Counted from the stretch's first letter, positions 48,633-61,340 are shown. The stretch: DNA of 64,000 nt from Cryptomeria japonica (GCF_030272615.1 NC_081413.1:331075302-331139301), one strand, 5' to 3'. Numbers and translations: made by a program. Notes: generated by a model from the sequence alone, not told the origin.

Positions 48633-51600
48633 ATGTTAGTTGCAGTTGATTATGATGTTCCTTTAACACTTTTAAGTCTTCATTGTAGTAAACCAAGTTG
48701 TCCTTCAATGTCAGATTTGTCGTCATCTCCAATTCCAAAGAAGATGAAGTATAAATATGACAAGTGCCAAAATGAGGTTTCACCTTCTCAAGTTTCCTCT
48801 CCTTTGGATCGCATAAAAGATATAGAGATAGGGCATGTGGACATGTCAGAATTTGTCAAGAGGGTGAAGGATCCGTAGGATAGCAATATGCAGCGGTTGT
48901 TGGACAACCATGTCCACCACTCATCTTCATTTCCAGTAGCTACCGTAGAACCTGAATTTGTTCTCACTTGCGCCCATCGCTTTGACAAGGAGACAAGAAC
49001 CATTAAAAATGATGATGGTGAAGCAATAATCCGCCTTGATGCAGATACAATTGAGAAAGTCTTCAGAATACCATCAGCACCTGTTTGTATGGAGATTTCC
49101 AAAGATAGTGCAATTGAATACTATGTCAAAAGGGAAAAAGACTACAAATGTCATATTAATAGATGGATTCATGAGCCACGAGTCGCCTTCTCAAGATGGG
49201 ATAAGTTTTACTGCTGTGACTTCAAGTGAGAAATTGGAGACATCATAACTCTCCTCAGTAGGATGATGGGTCTTGAACACTTCAATGTTTTTGAACCCTG
49301 GATGTATTAGTTTACCATGTTCATAAGGCAATCCCATCATATATCATGGGGAGAGATTATCAGCAATGCTTTGTGTGAGAAACTTGCAACAGTCTCTTCC
49401 ACCATGACTTTCTACATGAATTCATACTTAGTGTATTTGGCAGTGTCACTCAAACATTTCCCTGGTCTTTCTACCAAGGGTGACCACTCACTTATACCTG
49501 TATGGGAATATTTTGATCATCTGCCTTTGAGACCTAGCAGATTGCATTTCAGAAGAGTTCAAGATGCATTCTCTGGTTACTTCATGTGCCAATTTGACAA
49601 AACTCTAAAGAATAGAAGGGTGTCAAATGAGGCATGGGTAAGAGTGAATGAGTATGGGTGCTTGTTTCTTCAATTCCCAACCTTTACCTATATGAGAGTC
49701 GGATGCTATAGTGGGCAACCATACATGCTCCCTAGATACCTAACTGATAAGATCATACTTATGGAGTTGGGAAGACAGATCATGGTTGTGCATGCTCATC
49801 AGTCTGTCAGACATAAGGTCAAAATGGGGATTTCTACAACAAACCCATTGAAAATTGGTCGGTATTCTCTTGTCACTTCCGTCAAAGCCAAAGCTATGGA
49901 GACTGAGATGCTAGAAATTAAACTCAAAAGGTTTAAGTCCAGAGCTGATTTTGATTACCGAGGTATGAAGGAAAAGATCAAAAAGTCCTTCGTGCACATG
50001 CATCGTATTGAAGATATCTGGGTAGATCTCCACACAGAAGTGGAGATTCTCAAGATGGATTACTATAGGCTTACTGTTGAGCAAGTTATTGATTTGAACT
50101 TGGTGGATATTCCAAAAGGGATGATTGATGATGGACATATACTTGATCCTAAATAAATTTCACGAAGGGTTAAGGAAGCTCCACTTCCTTTAATTTAATG
50201 GTCGCATAAAGAATGCACGCCCATTCTTGAAATATTTCAGCCTATCTTGGCTAACACCAATACTTGGCTCAAAGGTAATGGTGTTAGACTCATCAAGATC
50301 AAGGTTGGGAAAGAAGATGACTCTATGGGGCCTCTTGGATGTAAGTTTGAGATTCAAATTGACAATAAGGAAGGTGCATCATCTTCTGGCACCATGATCA
50401 AATTGCGAGTTAGTCGGGAAGTAGTGCTTCCTCCCAAGGAGGTGACTGTTCGTGGAAAGGAAAAGTCATGATTTCATGTTCAGGTGATCGATCTTGATAA
50501 TCCAGAAGAAGAACAACATTCCGATGATGCTCCTAAGTCTCTAGCTTCAAACTCACCTCATGAGATTCCTTCCTTATTTTCCATTGAGATGCCTCTTTCT
50601 CCTCCTGACATAATGGTGGAAGAGTCTCCTTAGAATGTCGTTCCTATTTCAACATACAAGCCACCTCTTGATCATCAATAAGAAGATGTGCTGGAAATTC
50701 TTGAGGATAATCCTGCATGTATCCAGTAGTCAGAGATTGATACCTCCACTTACGGTTTTGAAGAATTTATGAGGCAATCTTCATGCCCATTGGTTACTGA
50801 GCAAACCATGGTCACCATCCAAACAGATACTCCTCCCAGGGTGACCACAACTGTTCAAACAAAAGTTGCTTCTCCTTTACTCACAACTGCTACTGATGGA
50901 TTTACCTCCATGGCTTAGTTCTTTTACCCCAAAGAGGAAGAAGCAAGAAATCTCACTTGATTCCTTTGATTATCAGCAACTTAAACAGTCTAGACTCAAG
51001 GTTGCTAAAAAGGCCAAGACTATCTCAAGAGTAACTATTGACAGCAACAAGATGAAAGTGGCTGAAATTGTTGAACCTCTAGCAGATAAGCCACTTCAAG
51101 AGATGTCAGCTACTGATTACAAAGTCACAAGGGTAGAATTGGGCAAGCAAATGCATGAAGTGGTTAAACATGATGCCCAATATTTTGTAGCCTCACTAGT
51201 GCAACGATATGATGAACTTCTAGCTAAGAAAGATAAGTTATAAGAGGACAACCACCAGCTTGTTGCAGTTGTTCATAATCACAAAACTGACTGGTGAAGT
51301 GAGTAATGCTGCTCAAAAGGTACAAGCATTGGAATCTTGGGTTGATCAACTTCATAATCTATTTGCACGAGTCTTGAAGGAGGTTTTCCAAATGATGACC
51401 AAGTTGAAAACCATTGAAGAACAATTGAACCAAGTTTTTGATACTTTCAAATAGAACTTGGAAAAGGTAGAAGACAACTTGACTATTTGGCTTAAAATTC
51501 CTCAGCAAAAGTGAAGCGTTATTATAGAACGTCACGTAATTCCTTCAAGAGTTGTGTACATGGAATATTAGGAGCTCTTGGAGAATAAATCCCTTGTTCT

Positions 51601-52003
51601 TAAGTCACTTACTGAAGACATTGATGATGCTATGAGGCTGCGAATGAAAGTTTTTCAGGATATGGTCTCTCATTGTCAGAAAGCTTCTTGCACCATCATG
51701 GGTCATGATGGAGAATTGTTGATAGAAAAAAAGGTTCTTTTTGATCTACAGTTGAAGATCCGTCAAGAGTGGAAAAGTGAACCATTTTCAGCATCATCCA
51801 TTCAAGCCTTAGTGACTTATCAAGGTTTCTTGCGAGAAATTCAGTCTTCCTTTGAGAGAAATATTGCCACAATCCTTTGTTGTGGCGATGTTGTTGTGAA
51901 AACCATGATCATGGCCAAGAACACCCATGAACTGGGTCCCGATGAACTATGAATGATCATCCAGAAGTTCGAAGGGTTCATGTCTTCACATACTGCACCT
52001 TAA
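48633..52003 (+). pseudogene. Large ORF of unknown function in a polymerase-less element
   Basis: From ATG 48633 a frame of about 760 codons reads to about 50920, then shifts twice (near 50925 and 51290) and ends at TAA 52001. About ten stops interrupt it, several of the C-to-T type. Recognisable stretches are RLDADTIEKVFRIPSAPVCM (about 49030-49090), a hydrophobic segment TFYMNSYLVYLAVSLKHFPG (about 49405-49465) and VWEYFDHLPLRPSRLHFRR. A Ser/Pro/acidic middle follows (50480-50870), then a helical coiled-coil C-terminal part (51260-51960). No polymerase, protease or integrase motif is seen. I do not recognise the family. A distant link to plant mobile domain ORFs is possible but not shown. 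LTR-like DNA follows directly. Confidence 0.6.
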
Positions 52004-53097
52004 GTGTTTTTCAACACTTAGTTGTATTTTTCCAAATTTGTAACTTTTTAGTTGTAGTTTTTCTTTTGACAAAGTTACATGTAAAAGCCTTTTTGTAAAT
52101 TGTAAGATAAGCCATTACTTGCACTTTTGTAATTACATGTAAGGCAACTACAATTTGAGTTCAGTTAGGATTTTAGTTGGAATAAGTCTTAGTTAGTTAT
52201 TGAATAAGTCTTGGTGGTTGAGAGAATCTCTCAAGTTAGTTAGGAACCTCCCACCTTTTTCTCAAGGTTCATCTTCTATAAATACTTGAGGGGTCTATTT
52301 TAATCTTTATCTTTTTTAAAGCAAGAAAAAACTTTGCCAAATTTGCAGCAAAGAAGTCTTTGAGCTTTTATGTGTAAATTGAAGAATTGAAAGAAATAGA
52401 AGAAATTTACTCAAGGTTTGAGTCTTTGTGCTACATTCTTGAGTTTGTGTTCCATATTTCCTTTCTTGCAAGTGTTTCTTTGAGAACTTAATCGAATCTG
52501 ATTTGCAGTCTTTGAGCTGCAAGTATTGGAGATTAATTTAATTAAAGTAGAGGTTCTATTGGGAAAAAGTTGTAAGACTTTGTTCTTACACTTGTTCTTA
52601 ACAGAATTTAGAAGTAAGTAGATTTTGTGAGAAATAGTTGTGAGTCTTTGAGCTTATAATACTTCCCATTGTTTTATGTAGAAAGAATAAGATATTTTAG
52701 TCTTTGTGCTGTTATAATTTGTTCTTAATCAAATTAGTATAGAAAAGGGTAGATAGGACTTCACATAATCAAGCCTTTGAGCTTGATATTGCTGTCCCGT
52801 CTTGAAGGAAGTGACGAAAGTCTTTGAGCTTTCAGGAAACTTCATTTCCTTTCTCTCATTTCATTTCAAAAGTTGTTACTGCTATTTTATATCAAATCAC
52901 TATCTCTTTTTTGTGAAGAGAAAAGGATATTGTCTTTCTTGAAAGAAGAAGAAAGATTGTTGTCCCATCCTATTATATTTTTAAAGTTGTAGTTAGGTAG
53001 GGGGAGACTTCCCTTAATTAGGAGATTTTTACACACACACTGTGGTTGAAACCATAATTTTTTTTATTTCCCCAAGTGTACAAAATTTTCAACCAAT
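52004..53097 (+). repeat. LTR-like region with iterated AGTCTTTGAGCTT motif
   Basis: Follows the unknown ORF. A TATA box TCTATAAATACTT is at about 52270. Downstream, AGTCTTTGAGCTT or variants recur seven times (about 52354, 52425, 52509, 52645, 52706, 52770, 52818). The end (GGGGGAGACTTCCCTTAA...TTTTCAACCAA, 52990-53097) matches the end of 55440-56410. A matching 5' copy upstream of the ORF was not recognised, so LTR status is provisional. Confidence 0.5.
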
Positions 53098-53986
53098 AGG
53101 AGAGTGAATGACACATTCACTATAAAATTAGTAAGGGAGATATAAGAGGATATGGGTCTAAGTATAACTTGAAGAATTCCAACTAGTAAACACATATGGA
53201 AGCCATTTCATCCAATATCAAAGGTTTACTTACATTAGGTTGGAGAATTTGTGGACTCCCTTTAAAACTTCCCAAATATGTTGAAGATAAATTTATATTC
53301 TCATAGAAATATGCAAAAATGTAGTAGAAGTAAAAAAGAGATGCCAATAGAGAGAGAAGGTAGGCATCTAGTTCCCTATTGGCCTTGACCACTATTCTTG
53401 TAAATCCATGTTTGATGCTCTCAATATTGAGAGATATTTGTTGAATACTCCAATGAAATTTTATGAAAGGAGATGTCCTTTTGATAGCAAAGATAGTGTG
53501 AAAAGTAATTTGTAACTGGGCCCAAGTTTTCATCATATTCAACATGTAGAGGATTATTAGTTAGATTGTGCTAATGTATATGAAGTGAGAAGAAGTTGGA
53601 TGAGAATTAACCTAAGAAAAATTGTAACTTTAAACTAAATTGGGATATATTAGGTATAGATGATGATGAATCTGATTTGGTGGATCTTATATTCATTAAC
53701 CATGTGCAGATGCAACCAATTGTACCTATTGATTAAAGCATCATAGAAATTAAAAGTATTGAAATAAAAACTATGGTTGTACTAAAAATAACACATGAGT
53801 GGTTAGAAAATAAAATATAGAGAAGTCAAAAGTGAAACCACATGGATCATAAGATGCCATAGGACACGGTGGTAGAGGTCAAAATAAAACTCTATCGGCC
53901 TTAGGCCTAACTTCATCTACAACTCAATATATGGCCGCAATAGGTGGAGGGGGTGATAGTGTGGAACCTTTATAAAAATAACTCCT
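53098..53986. other. Relic interior, no intact gene
   Basis: Follows the LTR-like end. A short plus-strand reading with METAIS-like start (MEAISSNIKGLLTLGWRICG at about 53197) decays into stops. No family recognised. Confidence 0.35.
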
Positions 53987-54415
53987 GTGAAGACCTATGG
54001 AGATGCCCCTCCAAAAGGTAAAGGAACAAAGAAAGAAAAAGAGAAGGAGAAGGAAGTGATTGTAGAACAAGTTGTAGATGATACCACATATGAGTCTCAG
54101 GAAGGCGAGTGTCCTCTTCATGCTTCGTTTGATCCTCCACCAAGTATGCCACCAAGATCACCACTAAGAGCTAGTCATACTCCTCCATCTTCTCCCAACA
54201 ATGAAATTTTTAAAATACCTCCCCTTAGAAGAGCTTTTCATTTTGTTCATCCTAGTTCCAAATTTATAACAAAATCAATAGCAACTGCATCCTCCCCTTC
54301 ATGGCTTGGGGAAACTCTTATCCATGATATGAGGAAAGTCTATGATGACATTGGATCGTTAAAGAAAGATATTAATATTAAGATCATGAGTATTGTTGTC
54401 CTCAGTTTTGGCTAA
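53987..54415 (+). pseudogene. Short ORF of unknown function, retroelement relic
   Basis: 142 codons: a basic GKGTKKEKEKEKEVIVEQV start, an acidic and proline-rich middle (SFDPPPSMPPRSPL), and an end with WLGETLIHDMRKVYDDIGSL. It lies between two LTR-like regions and just before a hairpin array. It looks like the tail of a decayed retroelement protein. No homology recognised. Confidence 0.35.
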
Positions 54416-54588
54416 GTCACAAAAAAAGGACAACCCCTACAAATTTTGTCCAATTTGTAGTCCACGTGCTCTAAGCATGCTTTTTGAGGTAGTCTTTTTT
54501 CCCCCTCGCATGTGATTTAGGACCCTCAATTCTTGATTCACAGGTTTTGGTACTTTTCTAGGCTTTTTTAGTTAGTTTTATGTTTTGG

Positions 54589-55251
54589 TGTAAATCGGGG
54601 TTACAACCCTGAATTACACTTCTCTTCAAAAAATTTAGTCTAGTGCAAATTAGGTTTGTAACCCCAATTTACACCATTTCATCACCAAGTCCCGTTTCTC
54701 GTGGAAGTCGGGTTATAATCGTGACCTACACCAAGTCCTCCCATTTTTATGCAAGTCGGAGGTACAACCCCGACTTACACCAAGACCTCCCATTTTGGTG
54801 CAAGGTGAGGTTATAACCTCGACCTACACCAAGTCTGCCCATTTTGGTGTAGATCGGGAATATAACCTCGACCTTCATCGAGGCCTTACCCAATGGTGCA
54901 GATCGGGGCCGTATCCCTGATCTACACCGAGTCTTCCCTTAACGATGCAAGTCAGGGTTATAACCCTGAATTACACCATTTTCCTTTGCTTTTTTGCCAA
55001 GTGCTAAGAATTGGTGCAAATCAGAGTTGTAACTCCGACTTGCACCATGTTTCCTTCTTAGGTGTAAATTAGGGTTGTAACCCCAACTTGCACCATGATT
55101 CTCTCTTAGGTGTAAATTGGGGTTATAACCTCGATTCACACCAAAGTTAGTTTCCTGTCTTTTGCATAAGTGCAAATCAGACTTATAAGTTCAATATGCA
55201 CCTTCATTATTGACGACCCTCCTCAAAAGCAAATCGAACTTATAATTTTGA
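54589..55251. repeat. Tandem array of about 13 diverged 34-bp palindromes
   Basis: Each unit has the form GGTGTAAATCGGGGTT facing AACCCCGATTTACACC, with a TA or a few bases at the centre. Units lie about 48-67 bp apart with unrelated pyrimidine-rich spacers. Units start at about 54589, 54652, 54697, 54749, 54797, 54845, 54894, 54944, 55013, 55060, 55109, 55169 and 55217. Arms differ between units but often change together so pairing is kept. Confidence 0.8.
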
Positions 55252-55439
55252 AATGCACTTCTTCCATGCCTTTGGTCATTTTTGTCCAACTTCGTGAATT
55301 ATTTAAATCTATTTTTGTAACTCCAAGTTTCGAATGCCAAATTCCACACATTGGGACTAGATGATTGTAACATACAGGCTACCAAGCGAGAACATGAAGA
55401 ATCCATTGGTGAAGAATGTTAGAAACAAGACAAGGCTCT

Positions 55440-56410
55440 AGACACTTTGTCATTTTTATGCATCTCTAGCCTAGTGTCATTTTGTAATAAGACTTCGACA
55501 CCTCAAGTGTCATTTTGTATTCATGTTTTTACATGTAGGACTGCACATGTCCTAAGTCAAATCAAACTCTACCTTTGACTTGGTCACAAATTAGCTGCAA
55601 TTTTCCTAGTTTCATGTTGCACCTCTCCTCTTTATATATGAGGTTTCTCTTTTTAATATGTATCTTGAAAACAATCTATTTTTAATCTATATGCCAAAAC
55701 TCTGTCGAAGTGAGGAGCAAAAGTGAAACTTTGTGTTGCTATTGTTATTTTGCAAACTTGATCAAATAAGAGTAAAGCTTTGGCATTCAGACTTTGTGTT
55801 GGATTCATTTTTGTTTATGGTAAGGGTGTTCTTACATCATTCTTGTTGTAAATTCTTATTTTACTCAAGTAAAGGTGTTGTTGAGGTGATATAATTTTGA
55901 AGACTTTGAGCTTCATATTGGCATTTTCAATATTAAAGTTAGGTAAAATATAATAAGAGAGCTTTTCAAAGACTTTGCACTTTTCTTTGTTATCTTGATA
56001 AGGAGGTGGTGATTTGAAGACTTTGAACTTGAACACTATTTTCCCCTCCCGGAGAAGCAACGGGGGACTTTGTGCCTTCATGGAAACTTTGCTTCTTTAC
56101 TTATTTGTATTTGATCATTCCTACATTTTGGGTTAATTTGTAACATTAAAAGTGTAATAATTATTACCGCTCTATATTATAAATTCTCTCTTGAAGAAAG
56201 AGGAGAGAATAACATCGATTCTAAAAAAAGAGAATAGGATGATGTATCACCCAAGCTTCGATTAGAAGTCAGAAGTTGTATTAATTTTTAAATAGAGTAG
56301 TAAGTGAAAGGGGGAGCCTTCCCTAAGGAAGTAGGAGAGATTTAATCTCACACACTATGTTTGAAGCTACAATTTTGTAAACTTTTAGAGTTTGCAAATT
56401 TTTCAGCCAA
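55440..56410 (+). repeat. Second LTR-like region with ACTTTGAGCTT motif
   Basis: A TATA box CTTTATATATGAGG is at about 55630. Downstream, GACTTTGAGCTT-type motifs recur at about 55788, 55900, 55970, 56015 and 56065. The end (GGGGGAGCCTTCCCTAAGG...TTTTTCAGCCAACA, 56300-56412) is related to 52990-53097. The hairpin array just upstream may be its U3 part. Confidence 0.5.
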
Positions 56411-59280
56411 CAAGTACCAAATGTGAGGAATCTTTATGGTAGTAGACAAATAATGATTTAAAAGAAATCCTTGATCTTGAAATGGAAAAATTAGTAGAAA
56501 AAATACTTCAAAGTACTAATAGACCAAGATGTATCATGTAGAGAAAGAGCATAGAATGAAAATCTACATTCTTTAAGTTGAACAATATAGAACAAAATAA
56601 ATCGTTGAAGGGATCAAACATTTAGAAAAAGCCAATGAGCATAGGTTTGAGAAAGAAAGACAAGACAAAGGATGAAACAATAGAGATGTTGAAAAATGAA
56701 TATGAAAAAGCAATAAAAAAGTTATTCCATGAACATTCTTTTTTCATAGAGAATAATAGAAAACAATAGCCATGATAGATGCTACTCTAGTACAATATGA
56801 TGATCATCTAGCAACCTTTACAACTAAGCTAGATAGAACATTAGAGAAAACAAAACACTCTAGAAGGACTAAAAATGTCACTATCCCACAACATGGCGAG
56901 ATACTTGCATCGACTTAAGCATCCAAATATTACAAAGCTAGGTATGTAGCCTAATTAGGGCAAGGAGAAGGTGTCAATGTGAACCTGACAAATGTGTCAC
57001 CTCAAAAATAGGTCTATTTAATTGATGAATTCAAATACTTTAATGTTTTATGATGTTAAGCTTTAATATCTTAAAAGGCTTGTTTAAGATTTGATTATAC
57101 GATTATATTTGGAAGTTTTAGATATGTAACCAAAAAATATTATAAGGGTGGACTATTAGATCATTTTAATACACAATTTAGAGAGAGTAATAACATTTTG
57201 CTAATTTCAAAGAAAGTTTATGAGTTAGTGTGCTTGTAGATTTTGAATGTTTAGATTTTGAGAATTATTGTGGTATATGTGCAACAATTAATATTAGTGC
57301 TACCATTCTTTCGTTTGGGTGTGATAGTTGTTTCTAAATGTTTAATTTCTTCTTAATGCCTCAAGCTCTTTAAATTAAGAAGATTTGACCTCTTGGTTGA
57401 TATTTTGGCCTTTGTTTTGGAATATCATTTGTGAAATTCATTTTCTTTATGTATTAAATACCTAAATGTATTTATTTCATTATTTTGAATAAGTGTTGGA
57501 TGCTTTTCCTAATTTCTAGTTAAAAGAAAATCCTAGTTTTATTATTAAAAAAAAAATCTTACAAGGGATTTTTACCTTTAAAATTTAAAGGGAAGTTGAT
57601 AATCTATACAACTTACCTAATTGTTGGCAGAGATTGTCTTTATTTATAAGGGTTGAAATATAGCTGAAAATTATATTATCATATAAAGATAAATATGTTA
57701 ACCAACAATCATCAAGGCACATATTGTCTTCATGTGAATAAATACTACGAGAAAGACAAGTATCCATAGATTAATTGTAGAAAGATAATCATCACTATAC
57801 CCATGATCTTGTAGAAGAGACAATTATTTATCCAGAATACTTAAAAATATGGAGATAAAACTACTATGACATGCAATAAATGTATCATCACTAGGTATAC
57901 TAATGTCATCTATAGGTGAATCACATGATATATACTTGCTTAATGTATTCTCATAATTGTTAAAAGGTATCCAATCATTAGGAAATGCATAGATAAGTGA
58001 TCTATGGTAACATAAGGTTTGCATTGGCTGATTTGATGGAGTGGAAAGACAAAATGATAAAATAATATCTCTTTAGAAAACACATGCATAAAAAATCACA
58101 AGTATATCTAGAAACATGCTAAAATGTAGAATGAAAGTATGTAGATCATTCAAGGAACAAGTCCCAAGATGTACTGAAATTTTATAAGATCCTAGGTTGG
58201 GAGAATGTAAAGAAAAATAAACCATTATATATACCCAAAGCTTAATTAAAAAATATGTAAATAAAGTGTATGCGAACCCTAGAAAATCTAAAAATAGGTG
58301 AATTAATTTATATTACACCTAAAAAATGTAACATTGACTAAAAAAAGGAAGAATCGATTGTGTAGGATTAACTAGGTTCACCAAAATATAAGGGAAAATA
58401 AACTTTCCGTATAATGTAGTCTCGACTAATTCAATAGTTTACATACACATAAGCACAATTGACCTATAATATTTTAATGATAATATCTATGGGCTAATAC
58501 TTTATAAAATCAAATGCAATAATGAAAAACAAATGTCCCTAATTTAGTGACCAAAAAATAAATAAATTTAATGATGTTGCTAAAATCAATATCTTTGAAT
58601 TTGATATGGAATATTTTAATCTATATTTTCTCTTCGATCAAAAAAATCCTCTCTATAATGTGAATATTCAAGTTTGTATATTTGGGTCAGATCCATGGTT
58701 GTGGAAATGTTGGGTGCTTATGGAAATGACATGACAATTTATAATATTATGCTTTTTGTTTCGCTTTCTATCTTTTCTACTATGTGAGATTGGTGGCATT
58801 TAAAAGCACCTTGGAAGGACCGTCATTATGTCACAAGGGGACACATTCTCATAGATTAGTCAATGGAAATGTGTATAAATGATTTAAGAAAACATTCTTT
58901 AGTCATGCATATACTCCTTTAATGATTGTGCAAATCTATAGATTCCTTATTGCGTTAGTTGATGTGTTTCCTTTTCTAAATATGAATGGTATGTGGATAG
59001 TATTTAGAAGTTGTGAGTTATAGGTAATTAGATGTTAGGAGATGAATGCATTGAATGCTTTTAAATATAAGGACACAATAATAAATTACATACATTTGTG
59101 TTTAATTGACCTTTGACAAGAAATAAATGATTGCACTTTAACCAACATTTAAATTTGAGATGACCAAACTCTAAATTTTAAAATTGACTTTCTAAAATTA
59201 TGAGAACATATAAACAACCATAATAGTGGCTAATGTGATATATAATATGATTAATGCTTAGATAAAATAACTAGTACATT
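56411..59280. other. Unassigned AT-rich interval
   Basis: No coding pattern, RNA gene or identifiable element. Short ORFs on both strands lack any domain-like pattern. It may contain upstream regulatory DNA of the exon at 59507, but nothing specific can be named. Confidence 0.4.
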
Positions 59281-59506
59281 GAAATGTGTATAGATAGATA
59301 AATTAAAAAATCAAAAAATAAAAAAAAACCACCTTATACAAAATTAATGAATGCATTAAATACTCCTCTCAAAACAGACACAAAACTAAATAGAACATAA
59401 CATGGCTATGCAAGTTTCACCCTTACACTCTTTTTAACTGCTGGAACGAATTATTTTATGATGCAAATTCTATTCCTCATTTAAGGCGTATGCGCAGAGA
59501 ATTGAA

Positions 59507-59773
59507 ATGGCTATGACGATTGGAGGCGTATGTGGCCTGTTAAAGCCTCCACTCGTCGCTTGGCATCATGCCACACGGAATAACACTTATTTATGTACCC
59601 AAAGTAGGAGAGCTTCTCAACCTTATCCTAATCTTAGGAGGAGGAGGCAACTGCAGCAGTCATGGAGAGTTACTAACAGTAGTATTAATGCCCACTCGAA
59701 AGAAGAAGCAGCAAGGCTCATTTGGAGAGCTGTTAAGCTTCCAATCTACTCTGTGGCCTTAGTTCCTCTCACG
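59507..59773 (+). CDS. Exon 1 of probable DHNA phytyltransferase (MenA/ABC4-like)
   Basis: The 89-codon exon starts in a good context (TTGAAATGGC). The first about 60 residues are rich in Ser, Arg, Asn and Gln with few acids, as in a chloroplast transit peptide. Residues about 70-89 read RLIWRAVKLPIYSVALVPLT, resembling the start of the UbiA-type prenyltransferase domain of plant ABC4 and cyanobacterial MenA (K-[LP]-P-[MI]-YSVA pattern). That enzyme attaches the phytyl chain to 1,4-dihydroxy-2-naphthoate in phylloquinone synthesis in plastids. The sequence then meets ACG|GTAAATT, a consensus-like donor in phase 0, after which the frame loses its protein-like pattern. Later exons with the prenyl-diphosphate-binding Asp motifs are not in the window. 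Identification is from memory of the family. Confidence 0.65.
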
Positions 59774-61340
59774 GTAAATTACGGAACTTTTTTCTTCCTT
59801 ATGATTTTCTCTTACATATCATCGTTACTCATGGCATTAACAACAAAATTCTATAATGTGAGCTCAAGCATTAGCTGATAAGGATTTTATTTTTTCACAG
59901 TTAGTCATGATATCATATATCTTGATACCACTGTGGAGTGTTTTTGATTCCAATACTATGTTACTATCCTAGCGATGCATAGTTGCACTGCATCCTCTCT
60001 TTTTTTGTCAAATAATGGGAATTCGCAAAAGTTTAAGTCTGTAGAGATGAAGACAATGATACCCATGTCCGAGTACTTTAAAGGGTTTAGAATAATTGCA
60101 AAGCATTAATTGTCTAATGAGACGAGGCACAGGTAGCTCTTCTCTGCAATGTAGGCACAATGTTGTTAGTCCTTCACGATCTCCTAGGTATTACATGCAC
60201 CTAAACCCAATTCTTGAATCTCCTTGAGAGGATCACAGTCATTTCAGGGTAGCAGTATATTTCATGCAAATATCAGGTCTTTGAACTTTCACAGAATATT
60301 AGGTCTTTGAACTTTCACAATATATCACAATCATAACAAATCACAAATTCCTCAAATTTTTCACAAATTTCTTGTCTTTCTCATATTCATCAGCATTGAA
60401 CTAGAAGGTGAATCCTCCTTCACATGAACTGATACATCATCAGGTAAGCCATCTTCCAATGTTTCCCTTGCTTCTTTTCTCCTCCACTTTCTAGATGTGA
60501 CAATAGAGAATATAATGTGCAAAGATGTGACAACAGAGAATATAATGTGCAAAGATATGGCCATCTTTCAAATAGTGTCTACTGATTTTTCCTCCTAAAG
60601 TAGATTGCATCATACACATATAGGCAGGGACTCTCGAATATGACACCACCACAAACATCCAGTAGAATCACATGTACAAGCCTTCATCCTTAAAATTTAA
60701 AATCTATATGAAATGTCATCTTACATTGCTTCTTGACTGAGATATTTACTTTGTTTCAGCCCACCAAGTGACTATGATTGAGGATGATCTGTGGTTTGCC
60801 ATCCTAGCTTTCCTAGAAGCTTTTGGAAAATTAATTTTCCTTGTGAACATGTGTCAAGTGGTGCATCTATTATTTTGTTTTCAGACTTGGATTTTGATGT
60901 TGGACACCTTTGTGAGTACTATGCCCTCTTTGGAACTACTTGTGACCTTTTCACACAATTTCCACGTTTTGTTAGTTTAGGGTTTTTGGCAGCTAGGTGG
61001 CAATTTTGAATGCCCGAGTCTCATTTTTGATACAATCATGCCTAAAGGTCTTCAATGTGCGAGTAATGTTTAAATTTTAAGTTTTGAAGTCAATAGGATC
61101 AAGTGTTAGAAATTGTTAAAATGTCAAGGTGATCCTAAATTTTGTCTAAGTGTTGAGGTTGCAACTTGCTTTGGATTTGAGCGTAAATGTGTTAAAGTGT
61201 TGCAAATTGGTGTGAATTTTGTCAAGAGCATCAAAGGTCCCACTAGGAGTCGTTTTTCTACTCCTAGGAGGTAAACTAAGTGAAAGGTGCACAAAGTCCT
61301 GATTGATCCTTTTGTGACCTTTTTCACACATTGCCCCATT
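59774..61340 (+). other. Probable intron 1, proximal part
   Basis: Starts at the GT donor. No further exon of the same family is recognisable up to the window end. A 30-bp unit (AGATGTGACAAYAGAGAATA + TAATGTGCAA) is duplicated at 60493-60552. A minus-strand ORF at 60361-60564 contains SRKWRRKEARETLEDGLPDD, which looks protein-like but matches nothing I know. Confidence 0.45.

Noticed and set aside
48091-48639. 182-codon plus ORF upstream of the unknown ORF
   Set aside because: It runs through the palindromic leader, is rich in Phe/Ser/Lys from T/A-rich DNA and has no protein-like pattern.
54939-55175. Minus-strand ORF with repeated YNPNLHLR-type peptides
   Set aside because: The repeats are a by-product of the palindrome array. 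Spacers and frames are not maintained as in a protein repeat.
54589-55251. CRISPR-like look of regularly spaced repeats
   Set aside because: Units are palindromic over their full length, diverged and irregularly spaced, in a plant nuclear context with no cas genes.
60730-60790. TTACTTTGTTTCAG|CC as a splice acceptor for exon 2 of the MenA/ABC4-like gene
   Set aside because: The sequence after it has stops in the needed phase and no prenyltransferase pattern.
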